From the NCBI GenBank assembly GCA_020284085.1, contig JACEVL010000940.1, positions 323,501-387,500 of the forward strand: a DNA stretch of 64,000 nt, in the 5' to 3' direction. Numbering within the stretch: position 1 is the stretch's first letter; each line of letters starts with the position of its first letter. A program made the translations under genes and the position numbers. The stretch is from Aporrectodea caliginosa. Lineage: Eukaryota > Annelida > Clitellata > Crassiclitellata > Lumbricidae. Under the pieces are notes generated by a model. It did not search any database and was not told the DNA's origin. It was given only the letters and a program-made list of their open reading frames with translations. This document shows positions 23,481-36,501 of the stretch, piece after piece.

Positions 23481-25515
23481 AAGGGGCGACTGTAAAATAA
23501 GCAGGACAAATGGGCGCTTTGCAGGATGCCAAACATTTAAATTCATTTGAGCATTTGTCTTGCATTAATAAAAGGTTACTGACAGGCTTACTCACCATTA
23601 ATGCTTAGCAAAGGGTAAGCATTTCATTCGCCAAGTGACGCCAGCATAGGTTAAAAAATCGAAGGAATCTCGTAGATTTAAATCGCTTTCTGCCTCTGCA
23701 CCTCCCTATATATACTCTTATATACTCCGATGAATGTCTGCGATCGGATGAGAGCCACAGTCTGTGTTGTGTGTTTCCTGTTTACTTCTGAACTGATTCC
23801 GTCCTGCGAAGAAGAAGAAGTTGAACGATCGACGATGGTTTGGAATTTGGCGTTCAACGATCATTTCTTCTGCTACAAATATCAAGGTCTAAGGCTGTGT
23901 AATAGTTAAATTAAGCTCAAGTCGCATGGTATCGTTTCCTCTTCCAGTAAGTCATGAAAGCATTGCTCCAACTCTGTACTTCGTAAACGTAATCACAATC
24001 TGCAAACTTCTAAAGCACCACTAGAAAGCGAAGCGCAGGGTCTTATTCACGAGCAAGTCAGAGGGGTTTCCAAAGGGTAGTCAAAAGGAGTCCCGAGTCC
24101 GGTTTCCAGTGGATTCAGACCAAAAGAGAAGGCAGAGCAGTTGCTAAGGCGTGTGTCGTTTGAGTCGTGAAGAATTGGAAGGCGGAGGATCAGATGAGTC
24201 AGGATAGTCATTCATGAAGGCGTGGTGCTTCTGCGGCGGAAGGGTTATCCCGTAGGTTACGTTGCTATATTATTTTAATGTCTTCAGACACATCAGTGCC
24301 ACTTGGAAAGCTGAATGCCACCTTAATCGTGATGTAAATGTGGACAAAAGTGTTTCATAGTTGCATTCGAAGGCTGCACGGTTATGGGTGTTTATAAACC
24401 AAAGAAGCGACTTAAGTGGGGCCTGAATGCTTAGCTTAGGATGGGTTATGCACAGAATTTGGAAATGAGTAGTGGTCGGCAGGTGTAGGTGGAAGTTGGC
24501 ATGACGAAGAAGGTTGTCAAAGTTCTTAGGTGAAGGAGTTTGTTCTTAGACCAAACACATTCTGTTTATGTAAAAGTATTTTTTAGCGGAAAATGAAGCA
24601 GTTGGGTAGGACTTTGCAGGCAAATCAAACGGGAGTTCTGTGGAACATTGATCAGGTAAACCGAGCTGAAGAAGAAAGGCCTGTCTGTGACAGAATGAGA
24701 TGGTGAGGGTCTTCTGTCCATCTCTTGGTTTGACAGGAAGCAAGAGAACCTGATCTCATCTTTTCACAATGCTCTAATCTTTTGATAAACTGTCTGTACC
24801 ACATCCACACCCGATCACAGGTGTGCAGGTCACAAGATGGTGACTATAGAACTCTATGCCCTGTATTTGCCTGGTGTTGGTTGCTTAGATCATCTCGTTT
24901 GCTTCAATATTGAGCAGATGCTGATAGCAGAAGTGGTGGAGAAGCTCTTAGTTTAGTTTTGATAGGTTTGTATGGTCATTGCAAGCATCGTATATCGTCA
25001 GCTACACTAAGGGCAATGGTTTCATTTAACTAAGCTCCATACTTCAGAGCATCACAGGAAAAGCTTTTTCTGGAAAATATCCTGGATTCCTCCATTGTTA
25101 TTCTTCCTGTGTCTTGCCCATCTTCTATACCTTCCCATGTACCTGTTAATCTGAACATTTACATTTATCTGGCTATTAGCCAAGAAATACGCTATATTGA
25201 TGGAATTGCATAAACAAAAAGTTTTCTCCTGAAAATAGCAACAAGAAGAGGCTTTGCTGCTGGTGGCAGTTAATATGCAAGACTGGAGCTTGGCAGAACA
25301 ACGTAATTGTGATTGTGAGAACTTCCAGGCTTATATACTGCCAGATTCTGTTGTATTGATGGCTTTCAAAATATTTACTATTTTGTGTATTTTCTTGTCT
25401 TTCAGGTGATGTGTGAATCTTGTCTTTGACAGTGTCAAAGTTTATTCATAGATGACAGTTACATTAACCATTGTGGTGGATATTTCAGTTTCATCGTACA
25501 GAGAACTTGTGTAGA
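23481..25515. other. 5' flank or 5' intron of the unrecognised gene
   Basis: No coding exon recognised. Any first non-coding exon and promoter should lie here or upstream. A TATATATACTCTTATATACTCC word at about 23,708 is TATA-like, but its link to the gene is speculative. Confidence 0.35.
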
Positions 25516-25920
25516 ATGAATTCCGTTAACTCTGAGGAGAGGAAACCTCCTGCGGCCACAAACGCGCCATTCATGTCGTCTAGATCCCGGGAGCATGGTT
25601 TGTCTGTGTTCCACTGTGATCTGCCTCCTGGTGCCTACGTTCAGACAGACGATTGCTTGATGGCTGTTCAGCAATGTGTTGAAGCACTAAATGGATGGTG
25701 CGAGGCTGGAACTCGTACTATTACTGTGTTCTTGAAGGTGTTGAAGGGGACAGTTTATGCACAGATGGCCGCTCAGCTACATGGCGCCATGATGCAGGTT
25801 CACGAGATTGCGGCAGTGGAGACAATGAAACTGCAGAAGAATCTGAAGACAAACTGGTGCCACCTGAGCAGGTTCTCGGGTGCATCAAACCTCCAGGCAG
25901 ATAAATCAAAGGACAACCAG
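25516..25920 (+). CDS. Unrecognised gene, exon 1 (start codon)
   Basis: Residues 1-135. Preceded by a TATTTCAG acceptor at 25,482-25,489, so the ATG lies in an internal or second exon. The donor CAG|gtacag after 25,920 is phase 0. Alternative phase-0 donors lie after 25,737 (AAG|gtgttg) and 25,797 (CAG|gttcac), which would shorten the helical region. Confidence 0.6.
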
Positions 25921-28900
25921 GTACAGTTGACTGGTCTACGAAACAGCATTTCTCTTATTCCTGATCAATGTCCTAGAGACTGTCATTGTAGGTTTTCACT
26001 TTCATCGCTCTTTCAGGTTTCCACTATTTGTGGTTGAATGATGAAGATTCTGGAGAGCAGTTGGTTATGCTGTGCTGCAGTCATCAGTTGCTGGGCTGAG
26101 AAGTTGAATCCCTGTAAATAACATCCCACAGGCAATGTAGGTGTGATACATGTTTCCTGCCATTAAGTCCAGCTTACTAATTCATCAGTGGATGAATCCT
26201 AAGGTTTTGGACATGAGACCATTGCATTATAAGTCTTGTCCTTCACTTCCCAGCTGATGCCAGTGACAGAGTAAACAATTTGTCCAGGGTTCTTACACAA
26301 AGGGCACTTGGCAGGTGCAGACCTCCATCCTATTGACTACAGACCCAGCGTGGCACATGCCAAATGAAAAGACCAGCACCATGTCACCCAATTAAATCCC
26401 AGTGCAACACAAAGTTTAATAGTCTCTTGCTGGATAGTACTTTCGGAGAGATAATGTCGCCTGCTTATGGCTGATGTAACACCCGAACACAGCTGGACGC
26501 GAATGTTCCTTTTTCACATTTGCTGTCATTGTCTTCAAGACTGTCACTTCAATAATACTCTGCTGAATGTATGGAGAGTAGTTGTTACAATATAGAAATG
26601 ATTACGACATAGCTTACAACGAATTAAACATCTACCCAATGTACCCGAGACAACTGCTGTAGTGTCTGCCTAGTAGACATGATCTTTCTTTAGGCTGACC
26701 TCTGTGGTCTCTTCCTCCAGCCCTCCAGTCTGGTGATCCAGCCTATGGGTGCTACCCCTGAACCTGCCAGTCAGCCTATCCCAAGCGTTTGTTCAAATTT
26801 CCATGTCATTAAAAGTTATATCTGGCAATCACGTCATGCCTACGATATCCCATTCGTTGCTACTGGCTTCCCATTGACATAGCTCCATCTAGCAGGCTGC
26901 ATCTACCTCAGCATATAGCGGCTGTTTAATTTAGAACATGCCCATCTTGGATGCTTGCCTACCTTCTTCCTTGTGTCTCCGTATTTGTCTAAGTGTGTGT
27001 ATATGTCTGTGTGTTCCTGACGTCCTCTATCAGTGTGTCTCTGCGTGTCCTTATCTGCCTTTGTCTTTGCCTGTTTGTGGAAAGTCTGCTTTCCTGACCG
27101 GATCATCCTTCTCTGGATCCTTTGTGCCTCCTAACTCTGGCTCATGGGTTCGACGGTCACATTGTTCCCTAGTCCTAGAATTGAACCATGTCTTGGTTAA
27201 TTGGCTGATGGTTCGACTTTCAGCCTAGCATTTGGCCTACATTATGCCCTAATACATAACAGGTTTGCATTGGTTCGGTAGTGGCAATCGGTCTCTGTTA
27301 CATATAAAGTATTGTTAAATTGCAGTCGCTTTGTATTTGCTTCTGGGGAATCATTTTAAGCCATTGAAGTACATCATCAGGATCCTTAGTTGCAGAGGGT
27401 CATTAATACACGTAATATTACAATTGCTAACCTGAATCTGATTAGAGTTCTGTTATGACTTGACCAGACAGTTATCAATCACCATGAATATGCATGTATC
27501 ACTGGAAATCAGGGCCACTTGGATCTCCTAAGCTATGCAAACAATATGTAGTTTGTGTGCATGTGTGTTCATGTATGCATGTGTGTGCTAACCAGTAAAG
27601 TCAAAGAGGTTGCAGGCATTTGCAGTCATTTAATACTGAACATAATCCACTGCAACTATGGATGTACAAGATGTCAACCCTCAGAATTCAGCTTTGGAAT
27701 GAAAAAAATCAGTTACCCGTGTTGAGGCTGAAATGCATCAATGGTCAATTTAGGGACTTCTAAAGGTTCTGAGTTAGGCCATGATGTTGAAACAGGTGCG
27801 TTGCTAACTGTTGCCCAAATTTGGTAATGAAATCTATTTTGTAGTGATATTGTCTTCAGAGAAATATTACCAGTTAACTTTATGTTGAAATGAATATTAT
27901 ATCAGCCCATAATAAAATGATTATAGATGCCTCCAGTTTTGAGATCTTGCCCATAGAAGAGGAGCTTTAATAATAAAAATTTATTATTTAGTATCAGAAA
28001 TAACAATAGGTTAATTTTATTGCAGTGATTAGTATTATATAGTGTTATATATGTAATAAGCTACTTCTGGGGGTAATTGTAATTGTATTAACAACAGTTT
28101 CTTATTTAGCATCATTAGTAGCAGACTGATGTTAGGTTAAATATAATTATAATAATGTCTGTTATATAGCATCATAAGTAGCAAACTACTTCTATGGTAA
28201 CTGTAATAATGACAATTATATGTACTCTATATAGTATCACAAGAGTAAGCCACATAAGAGCGCCTGTGTAGTTGTGGGAATCCTTGATGAAGAGACAAAA
28301 AATGAGAGGAGGCTTGCACCTTGTTATTTGAAGAGCTCGTCACTGCTATAAGGTCATCTGTGGACAACAGACCGCGTTGATCCATGTGAGCTGCTGCTCT
28401 TCAAGTGATTGAGTTTGTTTTGGTCTGACTGGCTGGCCCTGTGGTGGTGGGTTGTGGGTGGGTAGGCTGACTGAATGTGTGACGTTGATAGTTTGAGATG
28501 TAAGTGTTCTTAATGTTTTCTCAGCTTCATGCAAACTTGTGTGTTACTGTGACTTGCCTGTGTCGTTTCTTATTTGCACTTTTTGAGTGATATCAGATTT
28601 CTGTTTTCTTTCAGATTATTGCCAGAGAGCTGATGAATTTTGTTGGCACTATTTACCAGCTGTTTCTGAACATGGCACAACATCTTGGGCAGTTCATCAA
28701 TCCTGGAAACAGTAGTGGCCCTGGTGTGCCATCCGTTTCCGAGTCCTGCCCTGCCATTCCCATCTGCCAGAATCCCATCCAACTTCCAGTCGGGTCAAGG
28801 CCAGGTGTCCTTGGCAACAAGTCAAAGGTTGTCGCAGGCGGCTCCCCAGCTGGATTGCGTAAGCAGGTGACGTCGTTCCTGTCAAAAATTGGGCAGAAGT

Positions 28901-31900
28901 CACCAGATCCATCGTGCTTCTATGTACCACTTGATGCTGAAGGCAGAAAAAGTTCATCTTCAGCTACAGCACCAAGTGGACAGCCATGTCAAGATAGTCC
29001 TGGTTGTTCCACCAAACATGTTGAAGGTGAATAAAGAGATAGTTTTTTATAATCTTCTTTTATTAATTCAAACTGACATGAACGCAGTGTGATTACAAGT
29101 CAAAGTATGAACGGATCATCACAGGTGCTTACAGGAGTTGCATTTAACTGTATGACAGCCATGCAAAGCACCCATCTGTCCCACTACTCATTTTACCAAC
29201 ACCACCTGGCAAACGAAAGGCTGAGTCAACCTTTGGGAGGGTAGCGGGAAGTGATCCTGCATCAATGCTGATCTTATGAAATTCATGCCAGAGTGTTACC
29301 ATTCACCTAGACTCCCTCCCAACTGGTATTGTTTCATAGTCATATTTAAAATGGGCAAAAGGTACAGTAAGCTAGTTGACCCAAGTAGTCTCTTTTTTGG
29401 CCCTGAAGCTTGAACTGTTACGGTGGCCCCATTCGCAACTAGACACAGAAGACACTTATGAGAATACATATTGCATCATACATGAAGCATATTTTACAAA
29501 ATACTCTTTCTGATTTATCTAGCACATATTCACATACAGTTTTATCAAATGAGAGCTTCCCTGCAAAGTCATTTTTCTATAGACAGTAGGCATAAAGAAT
29601 TTAAGCACTCTGCAGTGATGGTAGCCCGACAGTGCTGGCTTTAAGTATAGGCGATATAGGCAGCTGCCTAGAGTGGCACTTTTCAAGGGTCGGCAAATTC
29701 CGACAAAATACTTGATGGTCGCTTCCATCAAAAGCATTCATTTATGAGTAAGGGGCGGCATTTTTGTCCTCGCCTATAGCACAAAATTGTCAAAGGCCAC
29801 CTCTGATGCCCAAAATGTGTTCTTTATAGGGGATAGCTTTGAAAAATTCCATTCTGCTTCACAGCTCGTGATAGACTTTGTCAAGTACAGCTTAAGCGCA
29901 GTAGCGAAATTGGGGAACACTTCAATTAGGTGTTGCTCACAAGTAAGCTGAAGAACTTCTGTGCATTGAATTTTAGATGACCTGTTTTCTTCTGTTTTCT
30001 GGAATTTCTTAAGATGCTAATATTCTTTGAATTGACGACACTCGTTTACTAACTTATGGTCGATATCATCTTTGTAATACAATATCATCAGTTTAATACT
30101 GTTGTCGTTGATTTAAGAATTGTTCACCAATTCTGAGAGGAACTTGAACCTTTTTGCAATTTGCTCATATATCAAATCCTCTTGCATAGCTAGATTATCA
30201 AGCAGTCATAGAGTTGATGTAAAACATCTATCCTAAATTCGTCAGCTCCTTTCAAAGAAGCAATACCACTTGTTCCATCTGAAAATTTCCTTGTAACAAT
30301 ACGTTTTGAGGCATAAGAATAACTTGACATTATATCATTACACACACCTTTTGCTTCTGATTCATAGTGTGCAATCCTATCAACTGAATTTTCTCTGAGT
30401 TTTTGAACAAATGAAAGTAAAGATGATAGCTTAAGATAACCTTCAACGACATCAAAATCAGAGGGTTTGGAGTTTCTTACTTGTCTTTGTTGAAACACTC
30501 CAGCACGTCTTCCCAAACGACTGTTAAAATAACATATTTGAGCTTTGCAAGCTTGTGGTATAAATTCTTGGCATCTCGTTTACATCCAGGCTTCTCTTCT
30601 TAGTCTTCAAAAATATTTCTTTTAGAGTTTGTAAAATACCCATAGGCTATTTTTGTTTAGTTGCATGGTCTACTTCTTAGTGTGCAGACATCTAGTTACT
30701 CTTTAGAGTGAAATGTAGATTGGCCTGTGTGTTTAAAATCCTCTATCTTCGTGTTAGTCGCTTCTGGGGGCTGGGGTCCTGTTGCGTAGTAGATCCGCCT
30801 CTGCATATCTGTATGAATTAGACAAATGTAACTGCTCAAGGAAAGTCTGCAGTGATAGGTTGTGCAAACACTTCAATACCTGACCAATGAATTCCTGTTT
30901 GTATGCTCAGCCTGTTTAAATTGCACCAAAGATGAAGGAATACACTCGGTCAGTCATATGAAGTGTTTGTGGCACACAGTGACACTGACTGATTATTGTA
31001 AGGTTGACAGTTCAATGCTATGCTTATTAAAGTCACCCCATACTTCTGGGATGTTTTGTGATGAATTCATGGACAAAGCGTCTCCAAAGACAGACAGTCG
31101 ATGTTGAACTGAAGAAGGGCTGAAGCATATCCAGGATTTCCTGGTCACAAGTAGCAAATGCATTCAGCTTCAAGGATATTGAAATAGATGATTGCTGTCA
31201 CTGGGTTTTACCGGTAGACAGACCACGAAGAATTTAGAGCCAACACTGATGTTATATAAAGAGGTCTGAGCATAGTCCTAAAGTGCATAGAATGTAAGAA
31301 AGACTCTAAGGCTAACTGTTGGAAATGCAGACTTGCCCACAGAGTTACAGAAAACTAGAAAAATTTCCAAAAAACCTTCTGACTTGGGTGTTAGGTTGGT
31401 GTTTACACCCAGTTATACTCAGTTCAGATAATATCCCTCTTAATAGTATTAAAAGTTGGGTTTGACTTTGAAGTGAAGTGAACTGATACTTCTAGTACAT
31501 ATATGATGTCTATATGTGTTTGTAACTTGTTGTTTGTACTTATGGACTGTTGTGATTTTTGCATCTTGTATATTGTAGGCTATTTATAGTTTTGATTTGC
31601 AGCTTATAGAAGGCTCTAATGCCCCCCGTGTTTAGGCTGCAGATTTTCATTTCAGGTAAATCAAATGGTCATGTGGCCACCCAAGAAGACTTAGATCTGG
31701 TCATTAGCATGTTATCTCAGGGATGTAAAGTCCATGTCACTGGAATGCAGGCCATACCAGAACATCATCTGACCACAGTGGATGGCCACCGTCCATCTGG
31801 TATGGCAGTTCGTGGCGTCAACATGGCCAACCAACCGAGCGGACCTGTACTGAATCTTGGGCTGCAGGGTGTCAGGCCGGCTTATACGAAGCCACCAGCA

Positions 31901-34900
31901 GTCAACCCTCCGGTTGGCTTTCTGGACAACAGCAAGTCTTCCGCAGAAGCCAAGATGAACACATGGCCATTTAAGCCGAACCAGAAAGTACTGCTATGGC
32001 CAAATGGAGAAGTACGGATGGCACAGAATGTATTTGGAGGAGGCGCTGGTGACGCTGAATCGATGACAGAGGAGAACAATGGTGCTCAGGCACTGCATGC
32101 TGGCACATGGCCTGTCAAGGAGGGCGAGAATATCGGAACAGCCACACTCAACAATCTGCCGACCTGGTATACTGAGGGACTGTGGCCAACACTGAATACG
32201 TACGACATGAGTGGCATCTGGCCTTCACAGTATTCAACGTGGAACTCAGACAAGTCAGTTTCTCTATCACTTAGAATCTGTTTGCAGTGGATAGATATAC
32301 AAGAGAACAAGACAAGCACACTTCTTTATGCTTCTTCATAGAAACTCCTGATCCACACCAATCCAATGACAACTCCATGTTTAATATCTCAACTGGGGTT
32401 AGTTTTCATCAATCCCTTAAGGGTAGAGTGCAGAGTTGGCACAATGTGGCCAGTTGTTCAATGTGCAAAATGCTCACTTGGTTTCCTCTGGTGACAACAT
32501 CAGATTTACAGAATCGAGCTGTGTGCTACCCGTCATTTGTAAGGAATGATAAGAATATGGTACGTATCTGTACATGTTGAGTGGTCTGGGCGAAGCTTAT
32601 ACAAGTTGCTGCTGCTGCAGTGATATTTGTTATATCTGGCGAAGAGTAGAATAGAATGCTCTTTCTGTTTTGCTTTTTTTATCCGGAGATGTCACTGGAG
32701 GGCTTTCGAAAGATGCTGAAGACTCATCAGTTTATGTTGTCTTATCAGTAGCATTTAGTTACTTAGCTTATGCTTTACAAATTGACTTGTATTGATATTT
32801 TTTATGCTTGTAATGTAGCATAAAATGTTGATAATAGCTATCTGTGGTCTACAGTGGCATAATGTATTAGACTTACTGGCCTGACATGTTATACTTCAGT
32901 TATACTTATCTGAATTGTAAGACTTTCTGGACTGGCATATCATACTTACTAACCACACACGATGAGACTTCATTGATTCAGATGGACTATTCTGATGTAG
33001 TAGACCACGATGAAAAGACAGGCTTAAAGATTTAGTCAGAGGTGCTCCGAGTTCAGCTTGGCAGAAGAGAACAATTTTAAATGCTTGTAGAAAGTGCATG
33101 CAGCATCCTTCATTAAAGCAACTGAGAGATTGTAATGGAGGTTATTCCAAGTGGATGACAATGCAGCATCGCATTCAGTGGTTGAATGCGATGCTGCATT
33201 GTCGGAGTGCATGCGACGGCTTGCTCTGCAGACTCAGTCGAGTCATTCAAGTCAAGACACATCTTTTCTCTAAGGCATATCTCTAACTCACTGTGCATTT
33301 ATGCTTTTGAAGGCGCCCTGGTAACGGCAAGTGCTGTGTTATGACACCCTAGAAACTGTCGCTGTTATTATTATTTTTATTATTATTAAATATTCAGATG
33401 AGTTAAATGTTCCTTATTTGGTGTTGTCTGTTACTGTTGTTGATTGATACAGCACAAACAGTCTGTCAAAAAGTGTATCAACAGTTGTTGAGTCCAGCAG
33501 TGGAAGTGAAGAGTCTTCAAATGGCACAGATCAGCTGTGGCCTGCAACTGGAAGCCAAGTCCCAAGAAGAAGGTCTGCTTAGAAACAACAAGACATTGCG
33601 GATGAGCTATATAAATTGTTTACTGTTTTTCCCCAAATTATAGTCCAGAAAGCGCTGTACCCAGTACACCTATAGCCAGAGGAGACTACAACTGCCATGA
33701 TGATGAAGTATTTGTACTGGCAGTTGTAGTGTCCTCTGGCTATAGGTGTACTGGGTACAGCGCTTTCTGGACTATAATTTGTTCCTTGTCATATATCATT
33801 AATTGCCATGATGTAAAACAGATCCATCATTGGCTATAATTGCATAAATAGCCCTCTGACACATGTTTTTGGTAGGAACATTAATCAAGATATTGTTGAT
33901 AAAGGTATATTCACCTTAGACATATTTCTGTGTGGCATAATTCAGTGGAAGTAAAAATGTTGCACTTTATTATGAAAATTTGTCAAATCTTGTTTAAAGC
34001 CTTGTTTTAAGATTTTTATTTTGCTATTGTACTATTAATAATCCCACCAGAGTAACAAAATATGCTATATATAGTATCTATGGTGTTTCTGGGTTTTTGG
34101 ACAGACCAGCTGTTTATAATAAGTTGTATGTTTCTGACAGGAGACACAGCAGTGGTGAGCACAATCTTCTGTCTCAACATGCCACCCTGTCTAATCCTCT
34201 GCCAGGTGGCATCAACCCCATCTCTGTTGACACCCCCACGGATGACAAGTATGGATGGACCAGTCATCTGCAGATGATGGATAAGATGGCTGTAGAAGAT
34301 GAACGTGGACACAGGGCATTGTCAATGCAGTGGAGTGATCCACTGACACAGAGGACTCTCTCCTGCTGGGATTCAGGTCCATTTCTTATGCACTTGAGTT
34401 ATTATTATTATTATCAAGGAAACTTATATGGCACCACTCCAGCAATAAAATAATCAGCGGCGCTCTCTGTGCTAGCCTACACGATGTTAAATGTCGTTAA
34501 GAACAGAACATTTCTCAGCACACATTGCTCAGATAAACTAGAAGAGTTACCAGTGGTCGCTGGTCAGCTCACGCTCATGCAAACCCAACCAACAGCATCC
34601 CAACTTCAGTTGACAGATGGTAACAAGCTCAAGAGTTCCTGAAGCATGTAGTTTTGATAATGAAGAACAACGATGGACGATGAGATCCGATGGCTCACGG
34701 TTGTTCCATCGTCCAGTGGTAATAAGTTCATAGATGGATGACAACACAGTGCTTGGAAATCTCTCAAACCACCAGAAACATGCAGAACAGGTATCCGTCG
34801 CCTGCCTAACAGTTCGTAGTACAAGACGTTCTGTGTTGCTCCAAAGACTCGCTCAGCCCTTGCTTCACCGCATCAAAAGTTGCCTGGCGTAGATGGCATA

Positions 34901-36412
34901 AGCAGGTCAGTAGGTCTGAGACAGGCTTCACTGTCAGCTGGAAACCTGTCCCCCTTCAAGCTTAGGTGGACCATTCCAGTCATGAAAAGGTTACAAAAAT
35001 GGGCAATGGAAACCATTTAAACGCAGTATATCCACAGTGAAATTAAAATTAGTTCCAAATGCAGATTCGGCAACAGTATTACTCCAAACTTGCAAGATTT
35101 TTTGAGCTAATTCTACATCAAGACGAAATTATCTACCAAAATGACAGAGATGACTATCAACGGCCAACATGGCTGCTGACATGTGCAGAGTATTCCTCTA
35201 CAAATGTTTTCCTACAATCTTTTAACAATCCAGAGCTGAAAGTTATTTCCAACATTTTCTTGAACTTTTCCATAGGTCTTTGAGCTTGAGAAGAAAGCTG
35301 TATACAGGTGAATGCCACCTGAACTATGAGAACTGTTCTAATGCTGATCTGTGAACATCAGAATACAGCAGTCTTTAACTGTACCTACAAATAAGATATA
35401 TATTGGCACAGACCAACTATTTACGCATCCAAACTCCCCAGGCTACATGGTTCTGCACACATTTAATTGAACATACTCCATAGGGTTACTTTGTCAGCTG
35501 AATTGGCCTCCTTTTTTGAATTTCTATCTATATCATGTGAATTTGAATTGGTACGTCCTATATATAAAATCCTTAAGAGTGACCACTTCTTACCTTTAGT
35601 CATGATTATCTATATATCCCAGTCGCTGTTGACAGCTCAGAGTCTCTGTCTATCTTCAGGAAATGTCAGAAGAAAGACAGAGCTGATTATTTTCCTTCAG
35701 GTTGTCTGGGTACTACACATTCCGACAACTCATTGTACTAGTACCTGACAATTGACTTGTGTATGCTTCTTCGTTTTAAACTGCTTTGTAACTTCATGCA
35801 CATGACAAGTTTTAGCAATAATAGTAATGATATTCGGCCAAAACATTGTCATTCTTGTTCATCTGATATAAGTTCTAAAGATGTATGCCTGATGTAAGAA
35901 ATGATGTCTCCTGGCTATTATGTGTTATAACTTTGCTTGTGTAGGGCAGTGCTTCTCAAAGTGGTGGTCCACGGACCGGTGCTGGTCCGCGAGCCCTCAG
36001 TTGCCGGTCCGCAAGTGAATCAAGAAACTGGTCAAATTGTCTCGGAATAAAGAAATGGCTATTAAATTTTTTAAAGTCATAACAAAACACTTATTAGGCT
36101 AACATTTAAAGGGCAACAGAGTCAAAGAATTGGCTAAGCATGCATGCATTTAAATCAATTTTAATTCATTTTGAGGGATTTAGGTGATTGAAAACGAAAA
36201 AGAGAAATAATTAATAAATATGGGACCGGTCCTTCTGCTGTGGGAAAATTCCAGCCAGCCCGAGACACTGAAAAGTTAATTCACGCCGGTCCGAGACACT
36301 GAAAAGTTTGGGAAGCATTGGTCTAGGGCATAAGGTTACTCCATGTAGTTGCAAGACTATTAGACTTGTCAATAAGAGAAGACATCTAACAGTTTGCTTA
36401 CGTGGAGAGATA

Positions 36413-36501
<89 letters not shown>

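Noticed and set aside
25695..25904. Alternative frame GWNSYYYCVLEGVEGD in exon 1 of the unrecognised gene
   Set aside because: It looks plausible as protein, but only the other frame joins the next exon at phase 0 and continues the upstream start codon.
33157..33203. microRNA precursor
   Set aside because: The 5-nt loop and perfect 21-bp stem are too short for a normal pre-miRNA; kept only as a hairpin.
33407..33643. 78-codon frame overlapping exon 4
   Set aside because: Longer than the chosen frame, but it breaks splice phase with exons 3 and 5; the chosen frame continues the Ser/WP composition.
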